Shown here: positions 23,374 through 29,561 of the stretch, piece by piece
How positions within the stretch are numbered: position 1 is the first letter of the stretch
How the letters are laid out: each line of letters starts with the position of its first letter
From: an uncultured Lachnospiraceae bacterium
GTDB lineage: Bacteria; Bacillota; Clostridia; Lachnospirales; Lachnospiraceae
Direction: 5' to 3'
Assembly (NCBI GenBank): GCA_948688495.1
Contig: CAPQSW010000020.1
Span: 1-30,556 of the forward strand
Length of the DNA: 30,556 nt
Translations under genes and position numbers: made by a program
Notes under the pieces: generated by a model
What the model saw: the letters and a program-made list of their open reading frames with translations, nothing else
Told to the model about the DNA's origin: nothing
Databases searched by the model: none

Positions 23374-24781
23374 GTGGCAGAAAAGAATAATGCAAATATT
23401 GGATTTGAAAAGGAAATATGGGACGCGGCATGTGTGTTATGGGGACATATTCCGGCGGCAGAATATAGAAAAGTCATTGTGGGATTAATATTTTTAAGAT
23501 ATATTTCAGCAGCATTTGATAAAAGACATAAGGAGTTAGTCGATGAAGGGGATGGATTTGAAGATGATATAGACGCATACACAATGGAAAATGTTTTCTT
23601 TGTACCAGAGGAAGCAAGATGGTCAACAATAGCTTCCGCAGCTCATACCCCTGAGATAGGCATGGTGATTGATAATGCGATGAAAGCGATTGAGGCAGAT
23701 AATAAGAGTTTAAAGGATGTTTTGCCTAAAAACTATGCAAGTCCTGACCTGGATAAAAGAGTTTTGGGTGATGTTGTTGATATTTTTACAAATAGTATTG
23801 ATATGGGAAATGCAGAAACAAATGAGGATTTGCTTGGCAGGACATATGAATATTGTATTGCACAGTTTGCGGAAAAAGAAGGTGCAAGTGGAGGTGAGTT
23901 TTATACACCCTCCAGCATTGTAAAGACACTGGTTGAGATTCTAAAACCATTTGAAAATTGTCGCGTATACGATCCATGCTGTGGTTCTGGAGGCATGTTT
24001 GTACAGAGTGCAAAGTTTATTCAGGCACACAATGGAAAGAGAGGGGCGATTTCTGTATATGGACAGGAAGCAAATGCTGATACATGGAAAATGGCAAAAC
24101 AATCCGCCTTTTAACTATCATCCTTGGAATCAGGAGAGATTAGTGGATGATCCCCGCTGGAAATATGGATTGCCACCTGCAGGAAATGCCAATTATGCAT
24201 GGATTCAGCATATGATTCATCATCTTGCGCCAAATGGAAAGATCGGACTTGTACTTGCGAATGGTGCTTTATCTACACAGTCGAGCGGGGAGGGAGAAAT
24301 TCGTAAAAAGATAATAGAAGATGACCTGGTAGAAGGAATTGTGGCTATGCCAACTCAGCTATTCTATAGTGTGACAATTCCTGTAACGCTTTGGTTTATC
24401 ACGAAGAATAAGAAACAGAAAGGAAAAACATTATTTATAGATGCGAGAAAGATAGGGCATATGGTAGATAGAAAACATAGAGATTTAGATGAAGAAAAAG
24501 ATATAAAAAGATTGGCAGATGTATTTGAAGCATTTCAGAATGGTACTTTGGAAGATAAAAAAGGTTTCTGTGCAGTGACAACCATTGAGGATATGGCAAA
24601 ACAGGATTATATACTTACACCTGGAAGATATGTTGGAATTGAAGAACAGGAAAATGATGGGGAACCATTTGAGGAAAAAATGCTAAAGCTTACTTCTGAA
24701 CTATCAGATATGTTCGCTAAATCACATGAGTTGGAAGATGAGATAAGAAGAAAACTGGGGGCAATTGGATATGAAATCTAA
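23374..24781 (+). pseudogene. hsdM: Type I DNA methyltransferase subunit HsdM, broken by internal deletion and frameshift
   Basis: The first part (GTG 23374 to TAA 24114) holds the HsdM N-terminal helical domain, the EFYTPSSIVKTLVEIL segment and AdoMet motif I (DPCCGSGGMF, residue 200 onward), ending GQEANADTWKMAK. The second part continues in another frame from about 24101 with catalytic motif IV NPPFN, then KYGLPPAGNANYAWIQHM, LVLANGALS, and on to 24781. Intact family members have roughly 35 residues between TWKMAK and NPPF; these are gone at 24091-24101, and the phase is changed. So catalytic and cofactor motifs sit in two frames and the enzyme should be inactive. hsdS begins inside the last codons. 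No hsdR is visible on either side. Confidence 0.85.
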
Positions 24782-25310
24782 CTGGCATGTAACTAGGCTT
24801 GCGGATATTGCGGAGATTAACCCTAAAGAAAATATTGCAAAAGGAACGGTTGTAAAGAAAATTCCTATGGATAAACTCCGGCCATTTCATAGAGATATTG
24901 TGGGATTTGTTTATGAAGAATTTAAAGGTGGAACAAAATTTAGAAATGGTGACACTATAATGGCTCGTATAACACCTTGTTTAGAAAATGGAAAAACGGC
25001 AAAAATAAACCTTTTGGAAGATGGTGAAATTGGTTTTGGCTCAACAGAATATATTGTTTTTAGGGCTAAAGAAGGTATCTGTGATAGCGATTATTTATAT
25101 TATTTGGTATGCAGTCCATTGATAAGAGAACCCGCTATTAAATCAATGGTGGGTTCGTCAGGAAGGCAGAGAGTTCAAACGAAGGTTGTGCAGAATTTGG
25201 AAATATTAGTACCACCTTTGCATTTACAAGAACAAATCGGAGCATTATTAAAGAGTATAGATGATAAAATATTGCTAAATAATCAGATAAACAGTAATTT
25301 AGTGGCTTAA
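24771..25310 (+). CDS. hsdS: HsdS N-terminal half (first target-recognition domain), truncated at the inversion site
   Basis: 179 residues: N-terminal conserved part and first recognition domain (HVTRLADIAEINPKENIAKG, FRNGDTIMARITPCLENGKT, VQNLEILVPPLHLQEQIG), then the central helix LKSIDDKILLNNQINSNL, followed by three foreign codons (VA, stop). Full HsdS proteins have about 400 residues and two recognition domains; the second half is missing here and lies inverted downstream. The junction is exactly at an 18-bp inverted repeat (25284-25301). The gene overlaps the end of hsdM, as usual for type I operons. In this orientation only a half-subunit would be made; half-HsdS proteins can sometimes dimerise, but with a dead hsdM that would not restore activity. 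Confidence 0.88.
   Translation: MKSNWHVTRLADIAEINPKENIAKGTVVKKIPMDKLRPFHRDIVGFVYEEFKGGTKFRNGDTIMARITPCLENGKTAKINLLEDGEIGFGSTEYIVFRAKEGICDSDYLYYLVCSPLIREPAIKSMVGSSGRQRVQTKVVQNLEILVPPLHLQEQIGALLKSIDDKILLNNQINSNLVA
25284..25301 (+). repeat. Inversion repeat 1 in forward hsdS
   Basis: The 18-base sequence CAGATAAACAGTAATTTA encodes QINSNL. It is repeated perfectly in inverted orientation at 29261-29278, and its last 14 bases are repeated in inverted orientation at 25970-25983. Confidence 0.9.
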
Positions 25311-25983
25311 AGGTCGAAGGCGGAGACGTCGAGTTTGCCGGACAAAAGTTTAGGGAGTAATACATCACGTATGTTTGATAATTTTTTTGTTTCAAGTATA
25401 TTTGCAGCAATTTTAACAAACAAGGATGTTAATACGTCTTCCAAGACACATAAAGAATCATCACTAATTAGCGGGACAGGAAGTGCTTGTATGTTTTTGA
25501 TTGGCAGCTTTAGCTGAACGGCGCCAACAGTACCTTTAGAAATAAATTCAATACCCTGTGTTGAACGAAGATATAATAAAAGATATTCAGATGTTATTCC
25601 CTTAAGGTCAGTAATTTTTACACAATTTTCTGTCAAACTGGCATTGTTCAGTGATTCATCAACAATTGCTGTTAATCCAATTGTACCGACGATTGAAATA
25701 AGTACATCTCCTACTGAAACTATATATTTTGAAATTGAATTATATGTTTCATCATCAACATATTCATAATCGTTTGTTAGTGATGCAAATATAGCATTAT
25801 TTAAATTACGGACACGAATATAAGGATGTGAATTTTGTTTTGTTACAAGGTTTATACCTTTGGGAAGTCTTTTTCCACCCTTTATAGTACATTGCGAACC
25901 TAAATCTATGTATGAGATGGAGTTAGCATTTCGCAAAGCATTATTAAATAGTGTTGTTGCTTGTTTCTCTAAATTACTGTTTA
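25307..25983 (-). pseudogene. Silent HsdS C-terminal half, cassette A (inverted)
   Basis: About 225 codons on the minus strand, beginning at the inversion repeat (NSNLEKQATTLFNNAL). It holds a second recognition domain (SYIDLGSQCTIKGGKRLPKG, VSVGDVLISIVGTIGL, KLPIKNIQALPVPLI) and the closing helix LPKLLSGKLDVSAFDL. It has no start codon or ribosome binding site of its own at the repeat; the frame only extends by chance into the fic leader. Its stop lies 5 bases from inversion repeat 1. Inversion between 25284-25301 and 25970-25983 would join it in frame to the forward hsdS half (QINSNL-EKQATT), making a full HsdS of about 400 residues. Confidence 0.85.
25970..25983 (-). repeat. Inversion repeat 2 in cassette A
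   Basis: TAAACAGTAATTTA on the minus strand, a 14-base exact match to the end of inversion repeat 1, in the same reading phase (NSNL). Confidence 0.85.
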
Positions 25984-26047
25984 CTATAAAGAATAAATGC
26001 ATATATGTACTTTGATGATACAGTATATATTTGGAAAGGAAGATTTT

Positions 26048-26653
26048 ATGGCGTTGGAAAATAAACATGGTATCAAGGATTCAGCTGAATTAGCAAGGCT
26101 GGAAGAAAAAATAAGTAAAAAGAGGGCAATTGAGCTGTTTGAAAGTAATTGTTTAAAGGGGTATGAAACCGGATCATTTCGTATGCTTGCTGCAATTCAT
26201 AAGTATTTGTTTGAACAGATATATGATTTTGCAGGAAAGGTGAGAAATGTTAATATTGCAAAAGGTAATTTCAGATTTGTTCCAGTTATGTATCTGCAAG
26301 AGGCGATAGAAAATATTGAGAAGATGCCACAATCGACATTTGATGAAATTATAGAGAAGTATGTAGAAATGAATATTGCACACCCATTTCGTGAAGGTAA
26401 TGGTCGCAGTACAAGAATCTGGTTAGATATAATATTAAAAAGAGAGTTGAATCTTGTGATTGACTGGAGTGTAGTTGACAAAAATGATTATCTGTTAGCA
26501 ATGGAAAGAAGTCCGATAAAAGACGTTGAAATAAAACATATTTTAAAACAAGCACTGACGGATAAAATCGAAGACAGAGAAATTTATATGAAAGGTATTG
26601 ACCGTAGTTATTATTACGAAGGCTATGATGTATATAAAGCAGAAGATTTGTAG
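26048..26653 (+). CDS. fic: Class III Fic-family AMP-transferase
   Basis: 201 residues. The Fic core motif HPFREGNGRSTR is at 112-123 with the catalytic His first; the flap region precedes it. Fic proteins transfer AMP (or another group) from a nucleotide to a target protein. The C-terminal SYYYEG (187-192) fits the inhibitory (S/T)xxxE(G/N) motif of class III Fic proteins such as the Neisseria enzyme, so it should be self-inhibited and need no separate antitoxin. Start 26048 (MALENKHGIKD) has GGAAAGGAAG just upstream. It lies inside the 4-kb segment flanked by the 18-bp repeats, so its orientation would flip with that inversion. No visible damage. Confidence 0.92.
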   Translation: MALENKHGIKDSAELARLEEKISKKRAIELFESNCLKGYETGSFRMLAAIHKYLFEQIYDFAGKVRNVNIAKGNFRFVPVMYLQEAIENIEKMPQSTFDEIIEKYVEMNIAHPFREGNGRSTRIWLDIILKRELNLVIDWSVVDKNDYLLAMERSPIKDVEIKHILKQALTDKIEDREIYMKGIDRSYYYEGYDVYKAEDL

Positions 26654-26748
26654 AAATATTAGAGGTTCACTTCTATCAACGGCAGAAGTTAAAAAAAGGA
26701 ACAGCCGTTGCATGTCGTTCTCTTGGAGGAATTAAAGGAGAAATGACT

Positions 26749-27731
26749 ATGAAAGAGAATTTGATCACTGATGTTATTCAGGGTATGTTACCTTATTTAA
26801 ACAATGTACAAAGTAAGCAGTTGCAAAAAGTTTTACAATATACACTTGAAAATTATGAAGTGACAAAGAGTGTGGGAAGGGAGAAAAAGCCGGAGCAGGA
26901 TTTTGTGGAATTGTTTTTATCAGCAAAGCGAATTGAAGGTTGTTCCGAGAAATCTCTTAAGTATTATAAAGCCACAATTGCCAAAATGCTTGCAAGCTTA
27001 GATAAAGAAGTCAAATATATTGTGACTGATGATATTCGAGGTTATTTAACGGAATATCAGGAAAAAAATAAATCCAGCAAGGTTACAATAGACAATATCC
27101 GCCGTATCCTGTCTAGTTTTTTTCTTGGCTTGAAGATGAGGATTATATATTGAAAAGTCCAGTAAGAAGAATACATAAAGTTAAGGCTGCATGTAATATC
27201 AAGGAAACATATTCAGATGAGGTTTTAGAGTTAATGCGTGATAACTGTACGGAATTAAGGGATGTAGCAATTATTGATTTGCTTGCGTCAACTGGTATGC
27301 GTGTTGGAGAAATGATACTGCTAAATCGAAATGATATTGATTTTAATGAGAGAGAATGTATTGTATTCGGTAAGGGTAGCAAAGAAAGAGTAGTTTATTT
27401 TGATGCGCGAACTAAGATACATCTACAAAATTATTTAGAAAGCAGAACTGATAGGAATCCGGCCCTGTTTGTATCGCTGAAATCGCCGTATGAAAGGCTC
27501 AAAATTGGTGGAGTAGAAGTTCGCTTGCGGGAGTTTGGAAAACAGTTAGGAATACAAAAGGTACATCCTCATAAATTTCGGCGTATACTTGCAACTATGG
27601 CGATAGACAAGGGATTGCCTATAGAGCAACTTCAGCAGCTTTTAGGACATAGGAAGATAGATACAACCTTGCAGAACGTAATGGTAAAACAAAGTAATGT
27701 TAAGATAGCTCACAGAAAGTACATAGGGTAG
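26749..27731 (+). pseudogene. Tyrosine recombinase (hsdS invertase type), frameshifted and lacking the catalytic Tyr
   Basis: Read as 26749-27123 then -1 to 27731, this gives 327 residues, full length for an XerC/D-like recombinase. The N-terminal core-binding domain (about 45-120) and the catalytic domain (about 135-327) meet exactly at a run of seven T (27117-27123); without a shift the first frame stops soon after, at 27153. Catalytic residues seen: Arg185 (STGMRVGEM), Lys (GKGSKERVV), HxxR (HKFR, His275/Arg278) and His301 (LLGHRKIDTT). The Tyr expected nine residues after His301 is Asn310 (AAC; one base from TAC). Start 26749 has AAAGGAG eight bases upstream. Such recombinases normally sit next to hsdS and invert it. 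Two independent defects suggest it is dead. Confidence 0.85.
27117..27123 (+). other. Seven-T slippery run in the recombinase gene
   Basis: In the first frame the codons are AGT TTT TTT CTT, so T TTT TTT forms a perfect X XXY YYZ heptamer for -1 slippage. It is also a homopolymer prone to length change; eight T would put the gene in one frame. Confidence 0.75.
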
Positions 27732-27745
27732 AGAGGATAGCAATT

Positions 27746-27970
27746 ATGACTAAATGGCAGAAAGTTCGTCTCGGAAGTATTGCATATATAAACCAAAATA
27801 TCTATTCACTGAAAGAGGGATGGCAATTTGTAAACTATTTAGATACGGGTAATATTACAATGAATAAGATTGATAAAATTCAGCATATTAGGCGGATTCC
27901 ACAACTGGTTGGGCACTTGCGTACAAATAGAAGGTATCCGTCAAAAGCTATAACGAGAAAACGGCTTTAA
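27746..27970 (+). pseudogene. N-terminal fragment of a third hsdS
   Basis: A good start (AGAGGA before ATG) opens MTKWQKVRLGSIAYINQNIY, then KEGWQFVNYLDTGNITMNK, which is the beginning of an HsdS first recognition domain. After about 48 codons similarity stops (RRIPQLVGHLRT...) and the frame ends at 27970. About 20 bases on, TTAAAGGTCGA (27992-28002) equals the complement of the last codons of cassette A (TCGACCTTTAA, FDL-stop). So the middle of this hsdS copy seems deleted, leaving both ends next to the yafQ gene. Confidence 0.7.
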
Positions 27971-27977
27971 CGTTTTC
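27957..27977. other. Palindrome GAAAACG-N7-CGTTTTC
   Basis: Perfect 7-bp inverted repeat around the spacer GCTTTAA, at the scar between the hsdS fragment and the toxin gene. The spacing fits a tyrosine-recombinase core site, but the arms are short; a hairpin at the end of the fragment is equally possible. Confidence 0.35.
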
Positions 27978-28005
27978 GAGTGTATGGGTAGTTTAAAGGT
28001 CGAGA

Positions 28006-28284
28006 CTATTTTCCGAATAAATCCGCATGGCTGCCAGTTGCTGTTGCAGAAAGGATAAGATTATCCTCAAAGATCTGATACATAAGAAGCCAATCAGGTT
28101 CTATATGGCATTCTCTAAAATCATGTAAATTGCCTTTCAAAGAATGATCCTTGTATTGAATTGGTAATGGATTACCCGTTGAAAGCAACGAAAGAACCTG
28201 AATAAGCTTTCTCATGTCCTTACCCTGTTTTTTCATAAGTTTGGCATCCTTTTTCATACGATTTGTATAAACAATTTTATACAT
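28006..28284 (-). CDS. yafQ: YafQ-type mRNA interferase toxin
   Basis: 92 residues, RelE superfamily. Matches YafQ: DHSLKGNLHDFRECHIEPDW, then LLMYQI and TGSHADLF. The residues known to be needed in E. coli YafQ are present: His of RECH, Asp-Trp of PDW, His of GSH, Phe of DLF. The Arg usually before TGSH is Thr-Ala-Thr here, a small difference. The family cuts mRNA on the ribosome in the A site and is held by DinJ. The start is 3 bases after the antitoxin stop, so they are translated together. It lies between hsdS remnants inside the invertible region. Confidence 0.9.
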   Translation of the reverse strand: MYKIVYTNRMKKDAKLMKKQGKDMRKLIQVLSLLSTGNPLPIQYKDHSLKGNLHDFRECHIEPDWLLMYQIFEDNLILSATATGSHADLFGK

Positions 28285-28287
28285 AAA

Positions 28288-28551
28288 TCAGTCCTCCAAC
28301 ATAGAAGCAACAGCATCCTCTGCGTTGTCAAAAGGACCGTTAAGATTATTGTGAAATCTGCTGTCATAGACAGCTTCTTGAAGTGAATATGGTATAGCTC
28401 TATGTTGTACAGAAAACGGGATTCCAGAATTTTCGATAGCTGCATTCAAAAAAATGCGTATTGCTGTGGAAGTATCTAGTCCAAGGCTGGAAAATAAAGT
28501 ATCGGCTTGTTTTTTTAAAGTATCATCAATGCGAATTTGTAATGTTGCCAT
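28288..28551 (-). CDS. dinJ: DinJ/RelB-family antitoxin
   Basis: 87 residues. The N-terminal ribbon-helix-helix is typical: MATLQIRIDDTLKKQADTLF, then SLGLDTSTAIRIFLNAAIE and SGIPF. The C-terminal part binds the toxin. Start 28551 has GGAGGTG eight bases upstream. A near-consensus promoter lies 29 bases before the start, and the region between carries ATTACT-type repeats and a TCATATGA palindrome within the spacer, likely the binding site for autorepression by the antitoxin-toxin complex. Confidence 0.92.
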   Translation of the reverse strand: MATLQIRIDDTLKKQADTLFSSLGLDTSTAIRIFLNAAIENSGIPFSVQHRAIPYSLQEAVYDSRFHNNLNGPFDNAEDAVASMLED

Positions 28552-28579
28552 ATTGCACCTCCAATAGTTTTGTAGTAAT

Positions 28580-28608
28580 ATTGTATCATATGAGTAATGT
28601 GTTAGCAA
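28580..28608 (-). promoter_or_regulatory. Promoter of the dinJ-yafQ pair
   Basis: On the minus strand: TTGCTA (28608-28603), 17-base spacer, TACAAT (28585-28580) with TGA before it (extended -10). The spacer holds TCATATGA; ATTAC repeats flank the -10 box. Confidence 0.72.
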
Positions 28609-28636
28609 TGGTAATTTATTTGAAGCTGTGGTTGCT

Positions 28637-29278
28637 TCAGAGTTCCATATCAGAAACATCAATCTCTCCAGACATCAATTTTGGTAATAAGGCATCACGA
28701 GTTTGAGCTAAACGGCATACTTTATCATAGTTATTACGAATGGTAGCGTCTATTGGTGCAGCTATTGTTTCAAACACATCAAGTTTCTCCATTGACGGAA
28801 TGATAATTGGCATTTTATTCAACGAGTTACGGTTGATAGAACCAAAAATAGTCCCTTCTTCGTTAAAAAGATTTAACTGTTTTTTGAGAGAAAACATTGT
28901 ATAAAGCACAAAAGATGGATGATTTGTCTTTGAACGAATAGATGCAAGTCCTCGTCCAATACAACAATCCGAATGGGCAACATTAAGATCACCTACGGGT
29001 GCACGAACACTCATCAACGTATCATTAATGTAAGCCATCCGTTTAGGTTCTGTTGTGTAAAGGCGTACAGAAGGGAATCTATTTCCAAACTCTGCGCGTC
29101 CTTGAAAAAAAACTGTACCTAAACCATCTTCATTATAGCTGCTACCATTTGGTGATTGACCCATAGTAATATTGGCAATGTCGCTCAAAATACCTTTGTT
29201 CCATTCTGGTAGAGGATTATTCATGAACATTTGCTGATAAATTGCTTGCGCTTGTTGCTCTAAATTACTGTTTATCTG
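28637..29278 (-). pseudogene. Silent HsdS C-terminal half, cassette B (inverted)
   Basis: About 213 codons on the minus strand, starting at the inversion repeat with QINSNLEQQAQAIYQQMF. It holds a different second recognition domain (WNKGILSDIANITMGQSPNG, MSVRAPVGDLNVAHSDCCIG, NRNSLNKMPIIIPSMEKLDV) and the closing helix LPKLMSGEIDVSDMEL. The frame continues a little beyond the repeat (to 29329) but has no believable start. Inversion between 25284-25301 and 29261-29278 would fuse it in frame to the forward hsdS half, giving a full HsdS with other specificity, and would flip fic, the recombinase and the toxin-antitoxin pair. Confidence 0.85.
29261..29278 (-). repeat. Inversion repeat 3 in cassette B
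   Basis: Exact inverted copy of all 18 bases of repeat 1 (CAGATAAACAGTAATTTA on the minus strand). The copies are about 3.96 kb apart and in the same reading phase. Confidence 0.9.
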
Positions 29279-29406
29279 TCTGCTATAGTGAAGTGTTTTA
29301 GCTTGCAGTGCAGGGGTTAATTGTACCAATTGCTATTTTATCGCTTGTAGCTATGTTTGTTGTTGCTGTAGGAAAGACTTTGTTTGAGATGAAAGAAGGT
29401 GGCGTC

Positions 29407-29541
29407 ATGGAGAATAAAGTAAAAATATTAGTTAACATGAATTTGAATATCTTATATACTATGAGCGCTAATTTGGCAGGAGGTGCACTGCTGGCTAAAA
29501 CATTTCAGCTCCAAAGATGGCATTTATGTAAATATATCTAA
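29407..29541 (+). CDS. Small hypothetical protein
   Basis: 44 codons beginning MENKVKILVNMNLNILYTMS, with AAGGTGG seven bases before the ATG. The frame is open further upstream to a GTG at 29308 with a hydrophobic stretch (AILSLVAMFVVAVGKTLF), so a 77-residue membrane peptide is an alternative; that longer form overlaps the extension of cassette B on the other strand. I recognise no family. It lies 20 bases before the FRG-domain gene. Low certainty. Confidence 0.3.
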   Translation: MENKVKILVNMNLNILYTMSANLAGGALLAKTFQLQRWHLCKYI

Positions 29542-29561
29542 GTAATAGGGGGTATCTTTTT

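Noticed and set aside
26669..26710. Overlapping ACTTCT/AGAAGT and CAACGGC/GCCGTTG pairs between fic and the recombinase gene
   Set aside because: Could form alternative hairpins, but the arms are short and there is no terminator or known regulator form; too weak to call.
26749..27731. Treating the recombinase as a mobile-element integrase with attachment sites
   Set aside because: Its position between hsdS pieces and its similarity to hsdS-linked recombinases explain it better; no element ends or target duplication were seen.
28847..28858. AATAGTCCCTT similar to the arm of the 102-base element
   Set aside because: It lies in hsdS cassette B codons (minus-strand EEGTIFG) without the second arm; a chance match.
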